Below, one piece after another: positions 43,994-52,866 of a stretch of 64,000 nt of DNA. The notes beneath the pieces were generated by a model, which was not told where the DNA came from, ran no database searches, and saw only the letters and a list, made by a program, of their open reading frames with translations. The translations under genes and the position numbers were made by a program. The DNA is from an uncultured Acidobacteriaceae bacterium (lineage in GTDB: Bacteria; Acidobacteriota; Terriglobia; Terriglobales; Acidobacteriaceae), in NCBI GenBank assembly GCA_903828675.1, contig CAIKND010000167.1, forward strand, positions 22,303 through 86,302. The letters are read 5' to 3'. Every line of letters begins with the position of its first letter. Positions within the stretch are counted from its first letter, which is position 1.

Positions 43994-45127
43994 TCAGCTG
44001 CCTGATCGAGCCCCAGCTTGCTCCACTGCGACACCGACCGGACCGCCCATCCACCTCATCAGATTTGCCGCCAGCAACAACAGCAGCGTCACGTAGAGAA
44101 GGCTAAGGTTACGCAGTTCCCCCGGCACGCAACACAACAGGTACAGCGGAAAATTGATGATTGCGGCAATTTGCGCGTGACGCTGTATCGCAGGGGACAA
44201 AAAGCGCCATCCTCTGGCCAGCGTCCAACCCGTCATGGCCCAAAGCATTGGGTTGAAGCCTTGAAGCGCCAGCAACCCATACGTCTTTTCCCTTAGCAGC
44301 AGATTCGATGGATGCAGCATATAGTCAATCTGATCAAGCAGATGGATTTCAATCATTCCGCCCGCATTGTGCTGAAACTGCAATCGAACCATGCCATAGA
44401 CCGCCGTGCAGGTCAGTCCAAGAACCCCGGTCGCGGCCAGCGCCTGCATGCGGCCAGTCCGCATCCGCAGCAGCGGATAGAGCGCAGGAACGAAAAGCAG
44501 GAAGGACTCCTTGTTCCAGGCTGCCAGCGCAGCCACCGGAATCAGCCACCACCAATCGAACTTCAGCGCCATCCATACCGCGAGCGCAAGAAATGCCAAC
44601 TCCGGGAAGTCGTAATAAAAACCTCCCCGGGTCATGAAATACGGGAGAATCAAAATCATCGCGATGGCGGCAAGGGCAGAGGCTGCCGAAGCATATCCTG
44701 CGGCCCTGCCGGCAAGATACATGGCATGGATCGCGAGCCATGCGAACAGAAATACCATCGTATAAACAACCCAATACCGCAGGAAGCAGGCCCTGCTTCG
44801 AGCCAGCGGCGAGTCGATGAAGTCGTCGCGGAACAGCCTGCCGTTATACAGCCTGACCTCATAGAGCCGGTCCTTGGCACCCTCTGCAACCCGCGCATCG
44901 ATCCAGTTCGCCACCGCCGGAAGCAATTGCCGGTAGATATAGGGGCGCACGGCTGTACCATCCACAATGGCGTCGAAGCTGGCGCCCGCCATGTAAGCGC
45001 TTGTGCCTGCCTCGCGAAAGTGCCACTTATCGAAGTAGCCGTTGAACGAGGCCGCCGCAGCCACGAAGAAAAGCACGCAGCAGCAGAGACGATAATAGAG
45101 CTTTGACGCCAAACCGGCCTGGTTCAT
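43994..45127 (-). CDS. Polytopic membrane protein, unknown function (glycosyltransferase-like topology)
   Basis: The 377-residue product starting at the ATG 45127 has about 8-10 membrane segments. A periplasmic-facing first loop contains GTAVRPYIYRQLLPAVANWI near residues 55-75. The loop-rich N-terminal part followed by many helices resembles EpsG/ArnT-like or GT-C membrane proteins seen near exopolysaccharide genes, but I see no decisive catalytic motif. Motifs such as MTRGGFYYDFPELAFL (about 165-180) may help family searches. The open frame to 45250 looks non-coding. No polysaccharide genes lie alongside. Confidence 0.65.
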   Translation of the reverse strand: MNQAGLASKLYYRLCCCVLFFVAAAASFNGYFDKWHFREAGTSAYMAGASFDAIVDGTAVRPYIYRQLLPAVANWIDARVAEGAKDRLYEVRLYNGRLFRDDFIDSPLARSRACFLRYWVVYTMVFLFAWLAIHAMYLAGRAAGYASAASALAAIAMILILPYFMTRGGFYYDFPELAFLALAVWMALKFDWWWLIPVAALAAWNKESFLLFVPALYPLLRMRTGRMQALAATGVLGLTCTAVYGMVRLQFQHNAGGMIEIHLLDQIDYMLHPSNLLLREKTYGLLALQGFNPMLWAMTGWTLARGWRFLSPAIQRHAQIAAIINFPLYLLCCVPGELRNLSLLYVTLLLLLAANLMRWMGGPVGVAVEQAGARSGS

Positions 45128-45529
45128 CTTCTCTTTCAACTTCTCCGCTCCTCTGGCGTGGAAACCCGCCGCGGCCCAAACACCCGGACCACAAGGCCCA
45201 ACGGACGGAATCTGTAAATAGGCTGGAAATAGGCTGGGCGCTCCCCCCAAAACTGCATCTTTTCTACCCGCCTGGCCGTCCTAAAAACGGTGCGGACAGC
45301 CTTTTTTCGACCCGTGCACTAATAGGGTGCTTCTTCGACTACCATTGTAGATTCAACTGTAAGACAGATCGGACCAGGACGGCCCTGCCGTCCGGTTCGG
45401 GAATCCTGCGAGCCGGTCAAACCGGGCCAGGGTCGTTGCTGACCGGTTTCCTGCCGACGGAATCAGCGCCATCCCGGTCACGGAATAGACTCTCACGAGC
45501 AACCCGGCTCAGGAGCGAGTAACAGCCCT

Positions 45530-48500
45530 ATGTGGATTGTCCGGCTTGCGCTGCGGCGGCCTTATACCTTCGTCGTCTTTGCGCTCTTGATTCTCATCCT
45601 TGGCGTGTACAGCATCCTCTCGATGCCCACGGATATCTTTCCTGATATCGATATCCCCGTCGTCACCGTCTTGTGGCAGTACTCCGGCCTTTCGGCGGAC
45701 CAGATGGCCAGCCGCGTCGTCAGCAACGTCGAGCGCAGCATGACCACTTCGGTCAGCGATATCGAGCATATTGAGTCGCAGTCGCTCAACGGCGTCGGCA
45801 TCATCAAGGTTTTCTTCCAGCCCCATGTCAACATCGGCTCCGCTGTGGCTCAGGTCACGGCCATCAACCAGGTCATGCTGCGCGCCCTGCCGCTCGGAGC
45901 CATCCCGCCCTTCATCATCCAATACAACGCCTCCAGCGTTCCCGTCCTGCAGCTTGGACTCTCCGGCCAGGGCCTCAACGAGCAGCAGTTGAACGATCTG
46001 GCCACCAACAACATCCGCACCCGCCTGGCAACCATCGAGGGCGCGCAAACGCCCTTTCCCTACGGCGGAAAAATGCGCCAGGTCCTGGTTGATCTGGACC
46101 TGCCCGCCCTCCAGGCCAAGGGGCTTTCGCCGGTCGACGTGGTCAATGCCTTCAACACCCAAAACGTCATCGCGCCCTCCGGCACCATGAAGATCGACCG
46201 TTTCGAGTACGCGGTCGAAACCAATTCCGCACCCCTGGTCCTCAACGACCTCAACAACCTTCCCGTCAAAATGGTGAACGGCGCCATGGTCTACGTGCGC
46301 GACGTGGCCCATGTGCGCGACGGCAACACCCCGCAGACCAACATCGTGCGTGTGGACGGCCGCCGCGCCATCATGCTCAGCATCATGAAGACCGGCTCAT
46401 CCTCCACTCTGGACATCATTGCCGGCGTGCAGGCCAAGCTCAAGGCCATCAAGGACCAGTTGCCCCCGCAGTTGAAGATGGTCCCCCTCGCCGATCAGTC
46501 CATCTTCGTTCGCGGAGCAATCGACGGGGTCGTGCGTGAAGCCATTATTGCCGCCTGCCTCACCGCCATTATGATCCTCGTCTTCCTCGGCAGTTGGCGC
46601 TCCACCATCATCATTGCGGTGTCCATCCCCCTCTCGATCCTCTGTTCGCTCATCATGCTGTACGCGCTCGGCGAAACCATCAACATCATGACGCTCGGCG
46701 GCATGGCGCTGGCCGTCGGCATCCTGGTCGACGACGCCACCGTCGCCATCGAAAACATCAACCGCAATCTTGAATCCGGAAAGGAACTCGAGCAGTCCAT
46801 CCTCGACGGCTCCGCGCAAATCGCCGTTCCCGCCCTGGTCTCAACCCTCTCCATCTGCATCGTATTTGTGCCTATGTTCTTCCTGAGCGGCGTGGCGCGC
46901 TACCTGTTTGTACCCATGGCAGAGGCCGTGGTCTTCGCCATGCTCGCCAGCTACCTGCTCTCGCGGACGCTGGTGCCCACCATGTCCAAGTACCTGCTCA
47001 AGGAGCACGACGACGCGGAGACCGTCAGAAACCGCTCCAGCCGCAATCCATTCACCCTCTTCCACTCCGGCTTTGAGGCCCTCTTTAACGGATTCAGGAA
47101 TAGCTACCTTCGCCTGCTCACGCTCTGCGTCGACCACGCCGCCGTCTTTCTCGTCCTCTTCCTCGTCTTTACGCTGGCCTCCCTCGGACTCACGCCCTGG
47201 CTCGGCCAGGACTTCTTCCCATCCGTGGACTCAGGTCAGTTCAAAATTCACGTTCGCGCGCACACCGGTACCCGTATTGAAGAAACCGCCGCTCTCTGCG
47301 ACGCCGTGGACAACACCATCCGCCAGCAGATTCCCGCCAAAGAGCTGGTCACGATTCTCGACAACATCGGCCTTCCCTATTCAAGCCTCAACCTTTCCTA
47401 CTCCGTCTCTGCGCCCGTGGGTCCGGCCGACGCGGACATCCAGGTGCAGTTGAGCCCCCATCACCATCCCACCGCGGAATACGTCAACCATCTGCGCTCC
47501 GTGCTCGCCCGCACCTATCCCGGCGTCACCTTCTACGTCTTGCCCGTCGACATCGTTACCCAGATCCTGAACTTCGGCCTCTCCGCCCCCATCGATATTC
47601 AGGTCATCGGCTCGGACCTGTACGGTGATCGCGCCCTGGCCAACAAGATGCTCGACGAAGTCCGCTATGTGCCCGGTGCAGCCGACGCACACATCCAGCA
47701 GCCGTTCAACGAACCCAACCTCACCGTGAATGTGGACCGCACCCGCGCCGGAACCATCGGCCTCACCCAAAGAGATGTCTCGCAGAGCCTGCTTATCGCC
47801 CTGAGCGGCAGCTCGCAGACCAGCCCCAACTTCTACCTCGACCCCCGCAACGGAGTCTCCTATAACGTCGTCATCTCGGCTCCCCAATATGCGGTGGATT
47901 CACTCTCCGCTCTCCGAAGCCTTCCCATCACAGGAACCACCTCCACAAAGCAAAATATTGGATCCGCCGCAACCGGGGCGCCCGGCGTTTCCAATCCGGT
48001 AGAAATCCTCGGCAACCTCGCCACCGTTACCCCCGGAGCCGAACAGGGCACCGTCAGCCACTACGACATTGAACCGGTCATCGATATCTTTGCCAATGTC
48101 GATGGAACCGACCTCGGGACCGTCACCCGGCAGATGGAAAAAATCGTGGCCAGTCATCAGAAAGACCTGCCCCGCGGCTCCCACTTCATCCTGCGCGGCC
48201 AGAGTGACACCATGAAGAAGTCCTACGTGGGCCTGCTCGCCGGACTGGTCTTCTCCATCCTGCTCGTCTACCTGCTCATCGTGGTCAACTTCCAGTCCTG
48301 GCTTGACCCCTTCCTCATCATCTCCGCGCTGCCTGCCGCCTTGGCCGGCATCGTCTGGTTACTGTTCCTCACCAATACCCGTCTCAGCGTCCCTGCGCTC
48401 ACCGGCGCCATCATGTGCATGGGCGTAGCCACAGCCAACTCCATCCTGGTCGTCAGCTTCGCCAGAGAGCAGTTGGAGACTCTGGTGGGTGATGCCCGCC

Positions 48501-48790
48501 GCGCCGCACTCAATGCCGGCTTTGTCCGCCTCCGCCCTGTGCTCATGACCGCCCTCGCCATGATCATCGGCATGGTGCCCATGGCCCTCGGCCTGGGCGA
48601 CGGTGGCGAGCAGAACGCGCCACTGGGCCGCGCCGTCATCGGCGGACTGCTGCTGGCCACCGTGGCCACCCTCTTTTTTGTCCCTGCATTCTTCTCTCTC
48701 ATTCACGGCCGCATCGAGCGCCGCCGCAAAGCGGTCCTGGGCCTCACGCGTGCCGCGACGTTCGATGAATTCGACGAGATATCGGAGTAA
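45530..48790 (+). CDS. RND efflux transporter permease (HAE-1/AcrB-like)
   Basis: This 1086-residue inner-membrane proton antiporter has TM1 at about residues 13-32 and two large periplasmic loops. TM4 contains GILVDDATVAIENI with the paired aspartates of the proton relay, as in AcrB and unlike heavy-metal RND pumps. It lacks the usual AcrB-length second-loop motifs but has SIPLSILCSLIML and MTALAMIIGMVPMALGLG near the second helix bundle. It is the first gene of a three-gene operon with the adaptor (6 bases downstream) and an outer-membrane factor. Substrates are unknown; multidrug, lipid or plant phenolics are possible. Confidence 0.94.
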   Translation: MWIVRLALRRPYTFVVFALLILILGVYSILSMPTDIFPDIDIPVVTVLWQYSGLSADQMASRVVSNVERSMTTSVSDIEHIESQSLNGVGIIKVFFQPHVNIGSAVAQVTAINQVMLRALPLGAIPPFIIQYNASSVPVLQLGLSGQGLNEQQLNDLATNNIRTRLATIEGAQTPFPYGGKMRQVLVDLDLPALQAKGLSPVDVVNAFNTQNVIAPSGTMKIDRFEYAVETNSAPLVLNDLNNLPVKMVNGAMVYVRDVAHVRDGNTPQTNIVRVDGRRAIMLSIMKTGSSSTLDIIAGVQAKLKAIKDQLPPQLKMVPLADQSIFVRGAIDGVVREAIIAACLTAIMILVFLGSWRSTIIIAVSIPLSILCSLIMLYALGETINIMTLGGMALAVGILVDDATVAIENINRNLESGKELEQSILDGSAQIAVPALVSTLSICIVFVPMFFLSGVARYLFVPMAEAVVFAMLASYLLSRTLVPTMSKYLLKEHDDAETVRNRSSRNPFTLFHSGFEALFNGFRNSYLRLLTLCVDHAAVFLVLFLVFTLASLGLTPWLGQDFFPSVDSGQFKIHVRAHTGTRIEETAALCDAVDNTIRQQIPAKELVTILDNIGLPYSSLNLSYSVSAPVGPADADIQVQLSPHHHPTAEYVNHLRSVLARTYPGVTFYVLPVDIVTQILNFGLSAPIDIQVIGSDLYGDRALANKMLDEVRYVPGAADAHIQQPFNEPNLTVNVDRTRAGTIGLTQRDVSQSLLIALSGSSQTSPNFYLDPRNGVSYNVVISAPQYAVDSLSALRSLPITGTTSTKQNIGSAATGAPGVSNPVEILGNLATVTPGAEQGTVSHYDIEPVIDIFANVDGTDLGTVTRQMEKIVASHQKDLPRGSHFILRGQSDTMKKSYVGLLAGLVFSILLVYLLIVVNFQSWLDPFLIISALPAALAGIVWLLFLTNTRLSVPALTGAIMCMGVATANSILVVSFAREQLETLVGDARRAALNAGFVRLRPVLMTALAMIIGMVPMALGLGDGGEQNAPLGRAVIGGLLLATVATLFFVPAFFSLIHGRIERRRKAVLGLTRAATFDEFDEISE

Positions 48791-48796
48791 CTCCCA

Positions 48797-50011
48797 ATGA
48801 CCCAAGCATCCAATCCGAACCCGCAACCGGAACACGGCCACGAGACCGCGCCCGAGCAGAAACCTCTCTCGCCTCGCCTGGCGCTGCTCGGTGTTGCCCT
48901 GGTCTTGATCGTCGCCGCCACATTCGCGGGCATCGGCATCCTCCGTCGCATGCACGACGACACTGTGCTCGCCGACCGCACGCAGGATCTCGCTGCGCCC
49001 ACCGTCAACGTCGCGCCGCCCAATCTGGGCGCGCCCGTCGATAGCTTTGTCCTGCCCGGCAGCGTTACTGCTTACACCGATTCGCCCATCTACGCCCGCA
49101 CCTCCGGCTACCTCACCCGCTGGTACTTCGACATCGGCTCAAAGGTAAAGAAGGGCGCGCTACTGGCCGTCATCGCCACCCCCGAGGTGGATCAGCAACT
49201 GGCCCAGGCTGAAAGTGAACTGGTCACCGCCCAGGCCACCGCGAACAACGCCCGCATCCAGGCCGAGCGCTACACGGGATTGGTCAAGACGGACGCCGTC
49301 TCCCACCAGGACACTGACACCTTCGTCAACCAGGCCGCTGCCACCGCAGCCGCTGTCCGTTCCGCCCAGTCCAATGTGCAGCGCCTGCGCGAGATGCAAT
49401 CCTTCCAGAAAATCTATGCGCCCTTTGACGGCGTCGTTACCGCCCGCACTGTTGACACCGGCCAGTTGATTGACCAGGGTGCGGCCAAAGAGTTGTTCCA
49501 CCTCCAAGCCATTCAAACCCTGCGCGTCTACACCAACCTGCCCCAAAGCTATTCGCAAGTCGTCAAACCCGGCGCCAAGGTCGAACTCACCTTCGCCGAA
49601 CACGCCGGAAAGGTATACCAGGGCACGCTGGTGCGAAGCGCCAACGCCCTCGACCCCGCCAGCCGCACCCTGCTCGTTGAAATCGATGTGGACAACCGCG
49701 CCGGCGAACTCATGCCCGGGTCGCTCGCTGAAGCGCACTTCAAAACACCGCCCCGCGGCCCCACATTTATCGTGCCCGCCTCCGCCCTCATCTTCCGCAA
49801 AGAAGGCATGCGCGTCGGCGTCGTCGTCGACGGCAGCAAGGTGCAAATGGTTCCCGTCGTCATAGCTGAAGATGACGGCGCCAACGTCCAGGTGGTCAGC
49901 GGCCTCGGCGCCAACGACAAGGTCATCCAGAATCCCACTGACTCGCTCATCGACGGCCAAAAAGTCCTCGTCGTCAGCTCCGGCGCCCAATCCGCCCCTG
50001 GAGGCAAGTAG
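48797..50011 (+). CDS. RND efflux periplasmic adaptor (membrane fusion protein)
   Basis: The 404-residue protein has one N-terminal membrane anchor (about residues 30-52), then a biotinyl-lipoyl half motif (GYLTRWYFDIGSKVKKGALLAVIATPEVDQQLAQAESEL). A helical hairpin (about 135-200, with TDAVSHQDTDTFVNQAAA) leads to the second lipoyl half YAPFDGVVTARTVDTGQLIDQG (about 207-228). A beta-barrel and membrane-proximal domain (FIVPASALIFRKEG) end the protein. It links the RND pump to the outer-membrane factor. Its stop is separated by one base from the next start, and its last codons hold that gene's GGAGG. Confidence 0.94.
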   Translation: MTQASNPNPQPEHGHETAPEQKPLSPRLALLGVALVLIVAATFAGIGILRRMHDDTVLADRTQDLAAPTVNVAPPNLGAPVDSFVLPGSVTAYTDSPIYARTSGYLTRWYFDIGSKVKKGALLAVIATPEVDQQLAQAESELVTAQATANNARIQAERYTGLVKTDAVSHQDTDTFVNQAAATAAAVRSAQSNVQRLREMQSFQKIYAPFDGVVTARTVDTGQLIDQGAAKELFHLQAIQTLRVYTNLPQSYSQVVKPGAKVELTFAEHAGKVYQGTLVRSANALDPASRTLLVEIDVDNRAGELMPGSLAEAHFKTPPRGPTFIVPASALIFRKEGMRVGVVVDGSKVQMVPVVIAEDDGANVQVVSGLGANDKVIQNPTDSLIDGQKVLVVSSGAQSAPGGK

Positions 50012-50012
50012 C

Positions 50013-51515
50013 ATGACGGGGCTCAAGACCGCGAAAAAGCTCGTCCAAACGGTAGGCCTGGGATTTATCCCCGGTTTGAGCCTCCTCGCCCTCACCCTCC
50101 TCACCGCCTGCAAGCCCGTCGGCCCCGACTACAACCGCCCCGGCTATCACGCCCCCGATGCCTACAAGGAGTCCGGCGCATCCACAGTCGTCGTCCCACC
50201 GCCCAATCCCGCCGGAGGCGGCTGGCAACCCGCCTCACCTTCCGACGGCATGGTACGCGGAAAATGGTGGGAGATCTATCAGGACCAGCAACTCAACAAG
50301 TTTGAAGAGCGCATCGCCGCCAACAATCAAAGCCTCCGGCAGGCGACAGAGAATTATCTGGCCGCCCGCGACCAGGTCAGCGCCGCCCGCTCCAGCCTCT
50401 TTCCCACCCTTTCCGCCAACCTCTCGGCAAGCCGCGACAGGCTTTCCGCACACCGGCCACAGGCCAACAGTGGCGCCAACTACGGAGATATGGTCATCGG
50501 CGCCCAGGCAAGCTGGGAGCCCGATTTCTGGGGACGCATCCGCCGCACCGTCCAGGCCGCCCGCGAAAGCGCCCAGGCCAGCGCCGCTGACGTGGCAAGT
50601 GTCGACCTCAGTCTTCACGCCGAAATGGCCTCCGACTACTTCCAGTTGCGCGGCCTCGATGCGCAAATCAAGCTCCTCACCGCCACCATCGCAGATCTCC
50701 AGCACCAGCTTTCGCTTGCCCAGCGGCGCCTCGATGGCGGAGTGGCCACCGAAGCCGACGTAGCCCAGGCCCGCACCCAACTTGAGACGGTTCGAGCTGA
50801 ACTGGTCGATGTTGGCGTCGCACGCGCTCAGTACGAACACGCCGTAGGCACCATCGCCAATCTCAATCTTTCTGAGTTCAGCATCCCTCCCTCGCCTCTC
50901 GATCTCTCGCTGCCCAAAGTCCCCACTGGCGTTCCCTCGCAACTGCTCGAGCGCCGCCCTGACATCGCCGCCGCCGAGCGCCGCACCGCCGCTGCGAACG
51001 AGCAAATCGGCATCGCGATCAGCGCGTTCTATCCCTCCATCAGCCTTGGCGGATCAGGCGGCTTTGAAAGCGTCTATCCCGGCACATGGATTCAGGGGCC
51101 CAGTTCCCTCTGGTCTCTTGGCGCGCAGGCCGCCCAGCTCCTCTTCGATGCCGGCAAGCGCTGCGCGCTCTCGAGCGAAGCCCGCCACAACTACGAAGCC
51201 CAGGCCGCCGCCTACAGAAACACCATCCTCCAGGCCTTCAACGATGTTGAGGACCAGCTCTCCGGACTGCGAATCCTGGAGGCCGAGTCCAGCGTAGAGC
51301 AGCGGGCGGTAGCCTCCGCTCAGCACTCCTACGACATCTCCAATCAGCGCTACAAAGGCGGCGTCACCAGCTATCTTGAGGTGCTCACAGCCGAAGCGAC
51401 GCTCATTCAAAATCAGCGCACCGCCATCGACCTCCAAACCCGCCAATTCGTCGCCAGTGTCGGATTGGTCCGCGCCCTGGGCGGCGGCTGGGACACATCG
51501 CAGCTACCCAAATAG
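50013..51515 (+). CDS. Outer-membrane factor lipoprotein (NodT/TolC family) with repeat-derived signal peptide
   Basis: The ATG at 50013 has GGAGG eight bases upstream, inside the preceding gene. The 500-residue protein has a lipobox LLTAC near residues 29-33 followed by KPVGPDYNRP, the usual start of RND-linked outer-membrane lipoproteins. Two OEP repeats of coiled-coil/barrel hairpins follow (about 75-285 and 295-490; LPTGVPSQLLERRPDIAAAERRTAAANEQIG between them). Odd feature: codons 13-23 are encoded by a sequence nearly identical to the intergenic hairpin at 29069-29094, giving VGLGFIPG in the hydrophobic core of the signal peptide. Confidence 0.93.
   Translation: MTGLKTAKKLVQTVGLGFIPGLSLLALTLLTACKPVGPDYNRPGYHAPDAYKESGASTVVVPPPNPAGGGWQPASPSDGMVRGKWWEIYQDQQLNKFEERIAANNQSLRQATENYLAARDQVSAARSSLFPTLSANLSASRDRLSAHRPQANSGANYGDMVIGAQASWEPDFWGRIRRTVQAARESAQASAADVASVDLSLHAEMASDYFQLRGLDAQIKLLTATIADLQHQLSLAQRRLDGGVATEADVAQARTQLETVRAELVDVGVARAQYEHAVGTIANLNLSEFSIPPSPLDLSLPKVPTGVPSQLLERRPDIAAAERRTAAANEQIGIAISAFYPSISLGGSGGFESVYPGTWIQGPSSLWSLGAQAAQLLFDAGKRCALSSEARHNYEAQAAAYRNTILQAFNDVEDQLSGLRILEAESSVEQRAVASAQHSYDISNQRYKGGVTSYLEVLTAEATLIQNQRTAIDLQTRQFVASVGLVRALGGGWDTSQLPK
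50051..50082. repeat. Intergenic-type hairpin repeat inside the outer-membrane factor coding sequence
   Basis: GGTAGGCCTGGGATTTATCC and the following CCCGGT repeat 29069-29094 with one mismatch over 25 bases. At 29069 the sequence is intergenic; here it is in frame within the signal-peptide region. Confidence 0.75.
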
Positions 51516-52043
51516 CCGAAATAGGAAATCGGCTGTCCGCATGGGAGTTTGCAGTCGCACATGGGGCATCGCCACACCCGAAATAATAAAAAATGACTGA
51601 AATTTCAGGTTGCTGAATTGAAATGACTTACCCGCAATTTTAGATGCAGATAATTGCCCGCCTTTGGCGCACAATAGAAACAGTCAACAACAAACCCAAT
51701 TCCGAGCCCGTCTTCCCCACTCCCGATCAGGTTCCCTCCCACCGCCCCTCCACCCCCCTCCCACCCTCCCCTACCCACCCCCCCTCCCTCTACCCCCATT
51801 CCCGGTGAAACCGCAAGGATGTCAAGCTCATACGCATGTAAACTGTTTATATATAATGAGTTAGATAAATATTCCACCGAGGCCACTGCCAGAACTCATT
51901 TCTAATCAGCATGCGCCTCCGCGTTTGGCTGTACTATTCCCATCAGACCATCGGAAGATTCTGTTTCAGGTCACCACAGCCTCGGGGCCACTCTGGAACC
52001 CAGGCAAACCCTGACTCTCTGGTATCCTTGGGAAGATCGCCTT
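51516..52043. other. 530-bp intergenic region with a C-rich (G-quadruplex-capable) tract
   Basis: No gene is seen. A small hairpin AGCCGA/TCGGCT (51514-51534) overlaps the efflux operon stop codon. Bases 51734-51797 are almost pure C/T/A with many C-runs; the minus strand would hold several G-runs. An AT-rich TATATATAAT at 51848-51857 could be part of a promoter for the small ORF and bioY, without a clear -35. Confidence 0.6.
51734..51797 (-). repeat. G-rich tract on minus strand sharing a 20-mer with the window's right end
   Basis: The minus strand contains GGGAGGGGGGGTGGGTAGGG (complement of 51769-51788), identical to plus-strand 63907-63926. Both lie between genes and hold at least four G-runs of three or more, so they can form G-quadruplexes. 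Confidence 0.65.
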
Positions 52044-52193
52044 ATGCGCTGGTTAATGATTGGCCTTCTCGTCTCGGTCGGAGCGCTGCTGTTCGCAGCA
52101 GCGGGCTTGGCGCACCACATCTGGCTCCAACGCCGAAAACTTCGGCAGGAATCCATTGCCGCTCGCGATCGAGCGCAGGAAACCGACCTGTAA
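52044..52193 (+). CDS. 49-residue single-pass membrane protein upstream of bioY
   Basis: The ATG at 52044 has GGGAAG nine bases upstream. The peptide has one hydrophobic helix (about residues 3-25, rich in Leu, Val, Ala), a HHIW junction, and a basic/acidic tail with QRRKLRQES, ending in TDL. Its stop is 22 bases before the bioY start, so the two could be co-transcribed. I recognise no family; it could be a small accessory membrane protein or a chance short ORF with good features. Confidence 0.5.
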   Translation: MRWLMIGLLVSVGALLFAAAGLAHHIWLQRRKLRQESIAARDRAQETDL

Positions 52194-52215
52194 CCGCAGC
52201 CCTGAAGGAATTCGA

Positions 52216-52815
52216 TTGAGCAGACATCTCTCAGCCTCGTTGGTGAATGCAGCCGTTCCCACCACTTTCCCGGCAACTTGGCTGCGCTCCGTCGGCATCG
52301 TATTGGCGGGCAGCACCTTGGTCGCGGTCTGCGCGCACGTTGCTCTGCCGCTCTACTTCACGCCCGTTCCGCTCACCCTGCAACCCTTTGCGGTTCTGCT
52401 GCTTGGCCTGCTGCTGTCTCCGCGTCTGGCCGCCGGCACTCTGGCCGCTTACCTGGCTGAAGGCGCCCTGGGATTGCCCGTCTTTGCTCCCAGCCCGCTT
52501 GCTTTCGGAGGCATGGCGCATCTGTTTGGACCCACGGGCGGTTACCTGCTTGCCTATCCGCTGGCTTGCGCGCTCATTTCCTTGCTCTGGCGGCGCAGTA
52601 ACCGCACGTTTACTGCGGCAGCACTCAGCGCCGCAGCCGGGAACCTTGCCATCCTGATCTTCGGCACCCTCTGGCTGGCCGTCCTGACCCACGCATCGGT
52701 TCAGTCGCTGCTCACCATCTCCGTACTACCCTTCCTGCCCGGCGATGCGCTCAAGATTGCCGCAGCCGCCGCCATTGCCGCTGGGCGCGAGCGTTTACGC
52801 CGCCGCAGCGTCTAG
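52216..52815 (+). CDS. bioY: Biotin transporter S-component BioY
   Basis: The TTG at 52216 is chosen because GAAGGA lies six bases upstream; the frame is open further to 52060 but that segment is hydrophilic and overlaps the small upstream ORF. The 199-residue product has about six membrane helices and BioY signatures: LPLYFTPVPLTLQPFAVLLLG (about 45-65), EGALGLPVF and HLFGPTGGYLLAYPLA (about 105-120), and FLPGDALKIAAAA near the end. BioY binds biotin in the membrane as part of an ECF transporter or alone. No ECF ATPase genes are nearby. Confidence 0.92.
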   Translation: MSRHLSASLVNAAVPTTFPATWLRSVGIVLAGSTLVAVCAHVALPLYFTPVPLTLQPFAVLLLGLLLSPRLAAGTLAAYLAEGALGLPVFAPSPLAFGGMAHLFGPTGGYLLAYPLACALISLLWRRSNRTFTAAALSAAAGNLAILIFGTLWLAVLTHASVQSLLTISVLPFLPGDALKIAAAAAIAAGRERLRRRSV

Positions 52816-52866
52816 CCGCATCAAAAAATTGATTATGTTCGCTCGTTGAAAGGACCTTGGTAAACC

